From Anaerolineaceae bacterium (lineage in GTDB: Bacteria; Chloroflexota; Anaerolineae; Anaerolineales; Anaerolineaceae), in contig JAURZL010000018.1 of assembly GCA_030653365.1 (NCBI GenBank), positions 372,001-436,000 of the forward strand: DNA of 64,000 nucleotides, in the 5' to 3' direction. The position numbers and the translations under genes are program-made. Shown here piece after piece: positions 30,810 through 39,724 of this stretch; position 1 is the first letter of the stretch, and the number at the start of each line of letters is the position of its first letter. The notes beneath the pieces are model-generated. The model was not told where the DNA came from and did no database searches. It worked only from the letters and a program-made list of their open reading frames with translations.

Positions 30810-31598
30810 TTACACTATATTTTTCTCCATAATATGTTGGACAACCGCTTCTGCAGCCTGTTGGTAGGGGCAGAAAAAGTGAATTTGTGGTTTTCGGGAG
30901 AGGTCTAATAATTCTGCTAATCCACTATGGTGCAATCGAACCCATACCGTTACTTCTGGATTTATCTTTTGGATCTTGTACGCTACTTCAAGATTGAGTG
31001 CATCCTCACCTGCAGTTAAAATAACCAGTTTGGCTGAGCGGATATTTGCCTGCTCCAACGTTTCTACATCTGCCATATCACCCTGAAAATGAACCGTTTT
31101 ATTATTGTTTAATCCCAATTCAGCCAATAATCCAGACCTGGGATCAATCAGGACTAAATCCATCAGAGGTTGTTCAAGTATCATTCGCTTTAACAATTGA
31201 CGTCCCATTTCTCCCACACCACACATGACTGTATGATTTACAAAGGTTTTTACAACCATTAAATCCCATTCCTTTCTATTCACATTGCGTTGCATGTAAA
31301 TCGAAAAAATTCTTAATACCCCTTCCCCAAGAATAATCGCCATTCCAATTGGCATAATGAAAGCCATTAAGACGGGGATGATTCTTCCCCCAATATCAAT
31401 GTTGTTGATTGTGGCGAGATAAAATGAATCTACAAATAGTTGTGGCCATCCTACATGAGGAGAATTACCAAATAATTTGAGGAGAATTGCCCCCAGAACC
31501 AACAATAAAACAAACAATAGCAGGTTAATCCAAACTGAGGAAAATATTATCCTCAGGTCCCGCCAGGTTTGTTTTATCATCCGATACGCCTCTTTCAC
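30810..31598 (-). CDS. two-TM ion channel with TrkA-N/RCK regulatory domain
   Basis: Two TM helices around a pore-like loop (FVDSFYLATINNIDIGGRIIPV), then VMCGVGEMGRQLLKRMI...LVLIDPRSGLLAELG...VHFQGDMADVETLEQANIRSAKLVILTAGEDALNLEVAYKIQ. Confidence 0.88.
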   Translation of the reverse strand: MKEAYRMIKQTWRDLRIIFSSVWINLLLFVLLLVLGAILLKLFGNSPHVGWPQLFVDSFYLATINNIDIGGRIIPVLMAFIMPIGMAIILGEGVLRIFSIYMQRNVNRKEWDLMVVKTFVNHTVMCGVGEMGRQLLKRMILEQPLMDLVLIDPRSGLLAELGLNNNKTVHFQGDMADVETLEQANIRSAKLVILTAGEDALNLEVAYKIQKINPEVTVWVRLHHSGLAELLDLSRKPQIHFFCPYQQAAEAVVQHIMEKNIV

Positions 31599-31600
31599 GT

Positions 31601-34366
31601 CTATTCTTTTAATTTAATAATTTTGTAACCAACATTTTCCAAAATCCAGGGGATTGCATGTGTAATAACACGATCAAGATTGCGGTAATGTTCACTTAAG
31701 AGCTCGCCTTCAGCAAGACCCATTTTTTGGATATAACATTTTCCATATACTGCTTCAGCAATCTTTCGTTCTCCTTCATCCCAGGCAACCAGGGCATCAT
31801 GTTGTTTATTTGGTTTATTCTTTACCGAAGAATATGACCAACCTGAGTCAATATGATGACGCACCCACCGAATATGTTCTAATTGGCTAATCTTTTCGAA
31901 TTCCTGTTTATCCAAAAAATCAGCCTGAGTTTTTGCATCCAATGGGACTATCATGAATCCGACCGCAGCTAGTTTCTCAGGAATTTTCCTGGCATTATGG
32001 TAGTTTTGAGAAACTTCATCCAGTGGCATATCATCAGGAAGATTTTTCATTTGCTCATAATTTGCATGAAATTCTTCTTTAGTAATTGAAAGCGGATGGC
32101 GGTCTTTGACGATTGAAAATACCAATGAATAAATTGTATGGATCCCGACTGCCATCTTTTCAACGATATGTTCATCCAAGGTAATATCATTTACCAGATG
32201 ATAAAAGGCTTCGCCACCTTCAAAATATTTAGGTTTTTGTGAAATTAATTCATAAAATTGTTGTCCATCCACATGTAAATTCATTTGTGATTCAGGGGGT
32301 AAATCTGAGCGATGGTATTTTTCTTTCCCAAACAATTGACTGGTCTTAAAAATGGTTTCCATCGAACGCGTCCCATGTTTATATTTTGGAACCAGCAACA
32401 GGGCATTTAAGACACCATCGTCAATATGAAGAACTCCATTTGCAAAGAGGTGTCTGTAACCAATTTGAAGCAAACTATTGACTAAAATCGCCCTACGTAT
32501 GATATATTCCGGATCAGTATTCTTTGCCAGATTCATGAGGGTTACTCCATCAACAGTTTCACAATCTGATTTTTGGAACGCATAAGGTAAGACCGGGTTA
32601 GGACCCATTACATTAATAAATCCCTTGATACGACTTAAGAAATCAGGACCTTTCTCTGATACTTTAACCTGTCCTTTAAGTTCAAATTCTTCCATACTGG
32701 AACAAGTCCCACCTGCGAAAACAAAGATTGATTTGCCAATATTATGAGTTAGTTGACCTTCTTGAAATTCACCATCCTGCATCGGTGCCAAAAAATATCG
32801 TAGCCAGGCGAGATTTTTGCTATCAAATTCATCCCAAAAGACTAATGGAGTCTTACCTGAGAGGGAAATATCACGCACCGCATGGAAAGCCTGATAAAGA
32901 TCAGTAGGATTATCCTCATTAAATTGTGAAAGATTAAATGTAATGTCTTTAATTTCCTGATCAGGTAAATCCAGTGCTTTTGCTAATTGTTTTATACTGA
33001 AAGACTTGCCGGATCCAGGTGAACCAAAAACTGCAATCGAAAGTGGTTGGTTGTTCTTGTTGAGAAGGTACTCAGTTATCAATGATTTAAGATGGTGCAG
33101 GAATTCGATTTCTTTCCTATCTACTGTGAGTAGGAAATTATATTTGGCGATTGGAATATTCCAGCTTTGCAAAGCCTTCATTGGGCCAAACAAGGCGATC
33201 TGACGGGCTAATGAATACAGATCCCATTTTGTCATGCCTAATAATGACCAATCTTTATGTTCATAAGCCTTACCGATAATGTTATCCTGACAATAAGATT
33301 CAAATAATGAGTACTCCAATGAAACAGGACTAAACTCATGTGTCTTTTTTGAGCCATAAATCTTACATATTTCAATAGGAATTATTTTAAGCGGTAAACT
33401 TCCTTCAGATACATTTGCACCTTCCAAAGACATTGCTCGTCTGGCTAACAAATGAGCTCTTATAGCCTGATCAAAATCAATATCTATCCCGTTGTATGGA
33501 AATAATATCTCTTTGGATATTAATGAAATTAATAATTCCAGGTCACCAGGAAGATATCCGGGATGCGCTCTCTCCCAATAACCTTCATTGCCCATTGAAT
33601 CAAAAAATAATTTTATTTCCAGTTTTTGGTTATTGTTATTTACAGGATTATGGATTAACAAACTACCAGTACTGCCAAAGGAAATAATAATATATTCAAT
33701 TGATCTCAACGGATGAAGATTAATATTCCGTTTAAAATAGATTTCGTTAATAATATCTTGAATAGTTTGTTCCCAGGATAAACCTTTACTGATGGAGGTG
33801 TTTAATTTACGTAAATCATCAGCTCGAATTACGATGATTGATTTATTTCCTGCGCTTTTTTGAAATTCCTCCCAAAGATTACCCTCAAACAAAGGAGAAA
33901 AACTTCGATATAGAATCCATTTGTCGGTAAGCACAGCAGAAAGGTTGGGAATTTTCAGGTTTCTGATATCCATTCCCCAATCCTGGAATATCACCAGGTC
34001 AGCTTCTACAATTTTATTGATTATTGAATCTCCCAATTCGGGATGGTATGATTGTCCAACATGAACAATTTCCTGGACTCTCCAGGGTTTATTCTTCCCA
34101 TCATTGTATTGTTTCCAAGTAGCAAAAGCATGATTGACTGAATTATCCACAGGTGTAATTTTCTCAATGTAGTCTTCCTGAATGCCCGCATCAACCACCG
34201 TCCAATCAATTACGGGATTAGATTCGGAAAAGTAATTCTTTACAATTTCCAAAAATTTACGAGTACTGGTTTCTCCCCATAATTCTTTAAAAACATTTTT
34301 CCCAATGGCAGCAGGAACTATGTTCCAGTGAATCGCATTATCACTCAGCAAAAAGATATTTTTCAT
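31601..34366 (-). CDS. large protein with AAA ATPase core and C-terminal RyR-like domain
   Basis: Walker A VFGSPGSGKSF, Walker B PLVFWDEFDS; C-terminus LEHIRWVRHHIDSGWSYSSVKNKPNKQHDALVAWDEGERK resembles prokaryotic RyR domains; stop codon lies 2 nt before the channel gene start. Confidence 0.82.
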   Translation of the reverse strand: MKNIFLLSDNAIHWNIVPAAIGKNVFKELWGETSTRKFLEIVKNYFSESNPVIDWTVVDAGIQEDYIEKITPVDNSVNHAFATWKQYNDGKNKPWRVQEIVHVGQSYHPELGDSIINKIVEADLVIFQDWGMDIRNLKIPNLSAVLTDKWILYRSFSPLFEGNLWEEFQKSAGNKSIIVIRADDLRKLNTSISKGLSWEQTIQDIINEIYFKRNINLHPLRSIEYIIISFGSTGSLLIHNPVNNNNQKLEIKLFFDSMGNEGYWERAHPGYLPGDLELLISLISKEILFPYNGIDIDFDQAIRAHLLARRAMSLEGANVSEGSLPLKIIPIEICKIYGSKKTHEFSPVSLEYSLFESYCQDNIIGKAYEHKDWSLLGMTKWDLYSLARQIALFGPMKALQSWNIPIAKYNFLLTVDRKEIEFLHHLKSLITEYLLNKNNQPLSIAVFGSPGSGKSFSIKQLAKALDLPDQEIKDITFNLSQFNEDNPTDLYQAFHAVRDISLSGKTPLVFWDEFDSKNLAWLRYFLAPMQDGEFQEGQLTHNIGKSIFVFAGGTCSSMEEFELKGQVKVSEKGPDFLSRIKGFINVMGPNPVLPYAFQKSDCETVDGVTLMNLAKNTDPEYIIRRAILVNSLLQIGYRHLFANGVLHIDDGVLNALLLVPKYKHGTRSMETIFKTSQLFGKEKYHRSDLPPESQMNLHVDGQQFYELISQKPKYFEGGEAFYHLVNDITLDEHIVEKMAVGIHTIYSLVFSIVKDRHPLSITKEEFHANYEQMKNLPDDMPLDEVSQNYHNARKIPEKLAAVGFMIVPLDAKTQADFLDKQEFEKISQLEHIRWVRHHIDSGWSYSSVKNKPNKQHDALVAWDEGERKIAEAVYGKCYIQKMGLAEGELLSEHYRNLDRVITHAIPWILENVGYKIIKLKE

Positions 34367-34390
34367 TTTTTAGTCCTTTGGGAATGTTTA

Positions 34391-34419
34391 TTGAAAAAGG
34401 AAGAAAGCTATGACATAAT
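34391..34419 (+). promoter_or_regulatory. putative sigma70 promoter for the SLOG-like gene
   Basis: TTGAAA-N17-CATAAT in the 100-bp divergent intergenic region. Confidence 0.6.
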
Positions 34420-34466
34420 CAATTTTTATTGTACAAAATTATTTTACAAAATGAAAGGACATTGGT

Positions 34467-35048
34467 TTGGGGAAACCATCTACTTCCACAGAATTAAAGA
34501 TAGCTGTGACTGGACACCGGTTTATTGATTCGAATCAAATCCTTCTTGATTCGATCAATTCAATCATTCATGAATTATTAGACAAGAATATTGGCATAGT
34601 TTTTTTTCTTTATTCTGCACTGGCTGAAGGGAGTGATCAATTAGTTGCAGAATTAGCTTTACTTCATGAAGAAATTCAACTTATTGTTCCATTGCCTATA
34701 CCCTCTTCAGAATATTTGGATGATTTTGAAACGCATGTTGGTATTCAGAAATTTACTGAACTGGTTCAATCAGCTCATAGAATCATTCAATTACCAGACC
34801 AACCTAACCATGAATCTGCGTATCAATTTCTAGGAGAATACCTGGTGCAAGAATGCGATATCATAATAGCAATTTGGAATGGGGAGTTTTCACAAACAAA
34901 AGGTGGAACGGGTGAGGTTGTAAAATTTGCAATCGAAAAGAAGAAGCCAGTCTATTGGATATACTCTAATCAATTAGACGGCGTAGCAATTAATTCTTTG
35001 AAAGATAAGAAACAAATTGGTGAGGTTGAATATTTTAGAGATGCTTAA
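34467..35048 (+). CDS. SLOG-like (Rossmannoid nucleotide/ligand-binding) protein
   Basis: TTG start with AAAGGA upstream; LKIAVTGHRFI...YSALAEGSDQLVAELALL...LIVPLPIPSSEYLDDFE...AYQFLGEYLVQECDIIIAIWNGEFSQTKGGTGEVVKFAIEKKKPVYWI. Confidence 0.75.
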   Translation: MGKPSTSTELKIAVTGHRFIDSNQILLDSINSIIHELLDKNIGIVFFLYSALAEGSDQLVAELALLHEEIQLIVPLPIPSSEYLDDFETHVGIQKFTELVQSAHRIIQLPDQPNHESAYQFLGEYLVQECDIIIAIWNGEFSQTKGGTGEVVKFAIEKKKPVYWIYSNQLDGVAINSLKDKKQIGEVEYFRDA

Positions 35049-35134
35049 TTACGACTAAATAGGAAAATCCTCATCAAGTAAATCTTGAAGAAAATAAGCA
35101 TTATTCGAGAATAAATACCTTTGATGAGGAATCG

Positions 35135-36019
35135 CTACTCTATTCCCAATCTTGCAACCATCTTTGCTACGTCTGCCTCATCTCGTGGCCGTTCAATATC
35201 TGCGTACAATTCCCAGGTTTCTATATGTGAAACCGATTCACCACAGGCGATCGTTGTAATTGGTCCGAGCGTCTCCAATTCGATGAAGCGCGCATTACAG
35301 TAACATTCGGTTGAGCTGTCCTGATCATAATAGAGAACCGTCGGATCATACATAGCCCGTTTTACGAACAGATTACCATCCAACCAATACGCTAACCAAC
35401 CACGCGGATTAGGGAAACCAAATTTGAAAGGTGCTTCCACACTAGCGTCCAGCAAAATGTAATCATTTCCCCAGTGGACTTTTGGAGTAGTCATATCAGA
35501 ATATGGCCAAAGCACCAAAGAACGGTTTGGTAATAATCCAGTGTCCTTTTTTGATTGTGGCAGGATAGCGATTCCGCCGGTTTTGAATTGCGTTATCGCC
35601 CAGGGAGCGCCAATCAAAGGTTCATTCCCGCAATTCTTCAATACATGTTCCAATGTAACAACAGGTTTGTCAGGATCAAGTTTCACACGAATGGACTTTT
35701 CTACCCCGGATTGCAATTCGATTTCCTTTAAAATCAGAATAGTATCTTTATCAGGAATAATTTCGACTGGTTGATCGTCCAACTCATAGGTCAGCGGAAT
35801 ATTTTCTGGTGCAACCCATAATCGATGACCACCATAAAAATGATAAGAATTTCCATCTGGTAATTCAGTCGTGAAATCTGGTAATTCCGCTAGAAGATTT
35901 GGTTTTCCATGGAAATTTAATCCTAGGATTCGTGGACCAATTGAGCGTGAGATCGTTAGCTGGAGTTGTTTGTTTTCAATGATTACTGAAGCTTGATTCT
36001 GAAATTGAATTGATTTCAT
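35135..36019 (-). CDS. galactose-mutarotase-fold-like hypothetical protein (possibly DUF4380-like)
   Basis: FYGGHRLWVAPENIPLTYELDDQPVEI...VTLEHVLKNCGNEPLIGAPWAITQFKTGGIAILP. Confidence 0.6.
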   Translation of the reverse strand: MKSIQFQNQASVIIENKQLQLTISRSIGPRILGLNFHGKPNLLAELPDFTTELPDGNSYHFYGGHRLWVAPENIPLTYELDDQPVEIIPDKDTILILKEIELQSGVEKSIRVKLDPDKPVVTLEHVLKNCGNEPLIGAPWAITQFKTGGIAILPQSKKDTGLLPNRSLVLWPYSDMTTPKVHWGNDYILLDASVEAPFKFGFPNPRGWLAYWLDGNLFVKRAMYDPTVLYYDQDSSTECYCNARFIELETLGPITTIACGESVSHIETWELYADIERPRDEADVAKMVARLGIE

Positions 36020-36182
36020 GGATGTTCCTGAGGAAATAATTTTATGAAATGTTAATGGAAGGGATTATATCACTTAAGCTTCATGAAATTCCTCAAAAGA
36101 GTGAAGAAAGGTACGATTACATATCTAAAAATAGACTTTATAAAACACAATGACTTATCAATAGATCAAAACTGAATTCGAA

Positions 36183-36725
36183 TTATTTCTTCAATTGATT
36201 GGCAAATTTTTCTTTAAATTTCTTTACTTTCGGATTGATTACTACCTGACAATAACCTGCCCATGGGTTCTTTTCAAAATAGTTTTGGTGATACTCTTCA
36301 GCAGGGAAAAATTCTGTCAATAATTCAACTCGTGTGACGATTGGATTTTTCCAAATCTTTGAATTGTCTAATTCATCAACAAATTTCTGGACAGATTCCA
36401 ATTGCATTTCATCATTCACCAGAATAATCGAACGATACTGGGTTCCAACATCTGCACCCTGTCGATTCTGTGTTGTTGGGTCATGAAATTGAAAAAATAT
36501 CTCAAGTAAATTAGTTAATGAAAGTAGGTACGGATCAAAAGTGATTTCCATTACTTCAGCATGCCCTGTTCTTCCAGAACAAATTTGCTCATAGCTCGGG
36601 GAAGTAACTGTTCCTCCAGCATAACCAACAACAACTTTATTGACACCTTTTAATTGGGAAAAGATTGGATCCAGGCACCAGAAACATCCACCACCAACAA
36701 CAATTTTTTCAATTTTTTCACTCAT
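36183..36725 (-). CDS. msrA: peptide-methionine (S)-S-oxide reductase
   Basis: VVGGGCFWCLDPIFSQLKGVNKVVVGYAGGTVTSPSYEQICSGRTGHAEVMEITFDP. Confidence 0.96.
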   Translation of the reverse strand: MSEKIEKIVVGGGCFWCLDPIFSQLKGVNKVVVGYAGGTVTSPSYEQICSGRTGHAEVMEITFDPYLLSLTNLLEIFFQFHDPTTQNRQGADVGTQYRSIILVNDEMQLESVQKFVDELDNSKIWKNPIVTRVELLTEFFPAEEYHQNYFEKNPWAGYCQVVINPKVKKFKEKFANQLKK

Positions 36726-36804
36726 ATCATATTCCTTTAAATACCATTATTATTTTTGAGTATAAGGAGTTTTGGAATTAGTGCAAAAATCAGCATAACC
36801 TGTT

Positions 36805-36833
36805 AAAAAGAAAACCGGCTTTCACCGGTTTTC
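36805..36833 (-). terminator. rho-independent terminator after serA
   Basis: Reverse strand GAAAACCGG-tgaaag-CCGGTTTTCTTTTT. Confidence 0.85.
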
Positions 36834-36855
36834 ATCTTCTTTGTTTCGAAAGTAA

Positions 36856-37779
36856 TTATTTATTTACCTGGAACCTCACATCACCTTTTTCAAAGAAATT
36901 TACAATTTGTTTGATGGCTGCCAACCCTGCATTAACATTCGCTTCTTCAGTCTGTGCACCCATTTTCTTTGGGGTAAAGAAATAGCGGCCACTAAATTTT
37001 TCTTTAATTTCAGCAGCGCAAGCTGGTTCGACGTCTGAAAGGTAAGAAAAATCTGGACGGTCAACAAAAACCTTCAACAAATCTTCCTCATTTACGACTT
37101 CTTTTCGAGCTGTATTTACCAGTGTGGCTGGTTTTGGCATACTCGACAGGTATTGATAGTTAATTGAATTTCTGGTCTCTGCATTTGCAGGGATGTGTAA
37201 GGAAACATACTGTGATTTCGTATATAACTCATCAGTAGTTGCAACCCAATTCACGCCATCTGTCTCGATTTGTTCACGTGGAATATAAGGGTCAAATGCA
37301 AACACTTCCATTCCAAATCCTTTGGCTATTGATGCAACACTTTTCCCAACATTACCATAAGCATGAAGACCCAATGTCTTTCCTTTTAGTTCAGATCCTG
37401 ATTTGCCATTAAATTGCTTTCTTGCCTGGAATATCATCATGCCAATCGCCAATTCAGCAACCGCATTGGAATTCTGCCCTGGGGTATTCATTGCTACTAC
37501 ATTGTGTTTTGAAGCAGCAGCAAGATCGATATTGTCATAACCAGCGCCTGCACGTACTACGATTTTTAACTTCTTAGCAGCGTCGAGAACTTCAGCATCA
37601 ACGATATCACTACGGATGATGACAGCATCTGCATCCTCGACTGCTTTCAGCAAATCAGATTTTTCAGTATATTTTTCTAATAATGAGATTTCATATCCTG
37701 CCTGAGAGGCGATCTCTTTAATATATCCAACAGCTTCAGCAGCAAATGGTTTTTCAGTTGCTAACAATACTTTAGTCAT
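36856..37779 (-). CDS. serA: D-3-phosphoglycerate dehydrogenase / 2-hydroxyacid dehydrogenase
   Basis: VVRAGAGYDNIDLAAASKHNVVAMNTPGQNSNAVAELAIGMM...GKTLGLHAYGNVGKSVASIAKGFGMEVFAFDPY; directly downstream of serC. Confidence 0.9.
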   Translation of the reverse strand: MTKVLLATEKPFAAEAVGYIKEIASQAGYEISLLEKYTEKSDLLKAVEDADAVIIRSDIVDAEVLDAAKKLKIVVRAGAGYDNIDLAAASKHNVVAMNTPGQNSNAVAELAIGMMIFQARKQFNGKSGSELKGKTLGLHAYGNVGKSVASIAKGFGMEVFAFDPYIPREQIETDGVNWVATTDELYTKSQYVSLHIPANAETRNSINYQYLSSMPKPATLVNTARKEVVNEEDLLKVFVDRPDFSYLSDVEPACAAEIKEKFSGRYFFTPKKMGAQTEEANVNAGLAAIKQIVNFFEKGDVRFQVNK

Positions 37780-37806
37780 TTTATTCCATCCAATCTTTTT
37801 GAATAA

Positions 37807-38877
37807 TTAATGTAATTTTTCAAAATCTTGCATGCAGCTTACTAATGCGTTGACGCTCTCGATAGGCATAGCGTTGTATAAGGATGCGCGGAAGCCACCT
37901 ACATCACGATGCCCTTTAATACCAACCATCCCTCGTTCACTGGAAAATGTCTGGAATTCTTTTTCAAGATCTTTATAATTTTCGGTCATAACGAAGCAAA
38001 CATTCATTAATGAGCGATCTTTTTCATCTGGCACTGTGCTGACGAAAAGCTTATTACGATCAATTTCATCATATAACATTTTCGCTTTTTCCTGATTGAC
38101 CTTTTCGATAGCCTCCAAACCACCAAGATCCTTCAACCATTTCAATGTCTGGAGGGCAGTAAAGATCGCGAACACAGGTGGAGTATTAAACATGGAGCTA
38201 CTTTTAATATGGGTTCGATAATCAACCATGGTTGGTAAGGGCCGACTTACTTTACCTAATAATTCTTCTTTGACAATCACAAATGTCATACCAGCTGGTG
38301 CAAGGTTCTTCTGGGCACCACCATAAATCAGACCATATTTAGATACATCCATTGGTCGACTAAAAATATCTGAAGACATATCAGCAATCAATGGAACAGG
38401 AGAGTTCAAATCCTCTTTTATTTCGGTTCCATAAATCGTATTATTGGTTGTAATATGGAAATAATCCACATCCGTTGGGATGTCGTATCCACGTGGAATA
38501 TAGGTGAAATTCTTATCTTCAGATGAGCCAAGGACTACTACCTCACCAAACAATTTCGCTTCTTTGGTTGCTTTTTTCGCCCAGCTCCCAGTTACTAAAT
38601 AGGCTGCTTTAGTTTCAAGCAAGTTATAAGGTATGGTGAAAAATTGTGTACTGGCTCCTCCACCTAAAAATAAGACTTTATATCCTTCTGGAATATCCAA
38701 TAATTCTTTGAATAATGCCATTGCCTCTTCATTTACCGCGTCAACTTCCTTACTACGATGGGATACTTCAAGCAGCGATAAACCAGTTCCGGCAAAATTC
38801 TTTACTGCTTCTGCTGTTTGATCAATAGCGATTTGGGGTAATATCGATGGTCCAGGATTAAAATTATGTTTTTTCAT
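37807..38877 (-). CDS. serC: phosphoserine aminotransferase
   Basis: [77 protein letters not shown]. Confidence 0.96.
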   Translation of the reverse strand: MKKHNFNPGPSILPQIAIDQTAEAVKNFAGTGLSLLEVSHRSKEVDAVNEEAMALFKELLDIPEGYKVLFLGGGASTQFFTIPYNLLETKAAYLVTGSWAKKATKEAKLFGEVVVLGSSEDKNFTYIPRGYDIPTDVDYFHITTNNTIYGTEIKEDLNSPVPLIADMSSDIFSRPMDVSKYGLIYGGAQKNLAPAGMTFVIVKEELLGKVSRPLPTMVDYRTHIKSSSMFNTPPVFAIFTALQTLKWLKDLGGLEAIEKVNQEKAKMLYDEIDRNKLFVSTVPDEKDRSLMNVCFVMTENYKDLEKEFQTFSSERGMVGIKGHRDVGGFRASLYNAMPIESVNALVSCMQDFEKLH

Positions 38878-38989
38878 TCCTACTTCCTTTTAATTGTTTT
38901 ATTTTTGATAAGATTATTATATGAGATTGACAGAGTAGATGCACTTGATAAATTTCATTATTAATTACGTATTTATCTCTTTATTTTTA

Positions 38990-39469
38990 TTACTCATGTG
39001 TTGAACCATCTGGCATAATAGCTCCAGAAAGTGATTTTGCCCTTAGTATTTTATGATCTGGGATATTCGAGCCTGTCAAATCAGCATCAGTAAGGTTAGC
39101 ATTTGTAAGATCAACCCCGCCTAAATTTGCATCAATCAAATTTGAACCGGATAAATCTGATTCAGACAAATCGGCTTCGGCTAAATTCGCTTCGCGCAAA
39201 TCTGCATTACGGAAGATTGCTCCCCGAAAATTTGATCTGCGAAGATCCGCGCCAATTAAATTCGAATTCTCAAAATTACATCCCCCGAATTTTCCCTCTG
39301 ACAAATTCGCCCCTCTAAGGTCTGCACCACTCAAATTCGCATTGTAAAAAATGGATGAAGATAAATCTACCCCTCTTAATACTGCACCATTTAAATCAAC
39401 ATCACTCAACCATAAAGGTTTAACTTGATTAATTAACATATAAATTTCATAACGAGAAAATTCAGACAT
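38990..39469 (-). CDS. pentapeptide repeat protein
   Basis: Tandem A(D/N)LxX repeats: NLSGADLRGANLSEGKFGGCNFENSNLIGADLRRSNFRGAIFRNADLREANLAEADLSESDLSGSNLIDANLGG. Confidence 0.9.
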   Translation of the reverse strand: MSEFSRYEIYMLINQVKPLWLSDVDLNGAVLRGVDLSSSIFYNANLSGADLRGANLSEGKFGGCNFENSNLIGADLRRSNFRGAIFRNADLREANLAEADLSESDLSGSNLIDANLGGVDLTNANLTDADLTGSNIPDHKILRAKSLSGAIMPDGSTHE

Positions 39470-39724
39470 TATTTTGCCTCTATTCAAAAAATGAAATCCA
39501 TCAAAATATTAAACGACCTCAAAATTTTATAGAATTTACCATGAAGTCAAATTCTTTCTACAATAATATTGTATTACAAATTCATGGTTTTGGATCATAG
39601 ATGTTTGTTCAGAAACCTTTTTCCAGTAAAAGTAAAAGTTCATTAACCCAAGGAGACTCTGATTGTCTGAATCTTTTTGGGGATTAACAGGAAAGAAAGG
39701 TTTTATATTTGTAAAATTTTTTCC

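Noticed and set aside
35068-35130. Inverted repeat TCCTCATCAA...TTGATGAGGA between the SLOG-like gene and the next gene
   Set aside because: Arms are 10 bp but about 43 nt apart with no T-run; could be a weak bidirectional terminator but not supportable
38990-39469. Imperfect 15-nt periodicity on the reverse strand
   Set aside because: Fully explained by the pentapeptide repeats of the coding sequence, not a CRISPR or independent tandem repeat
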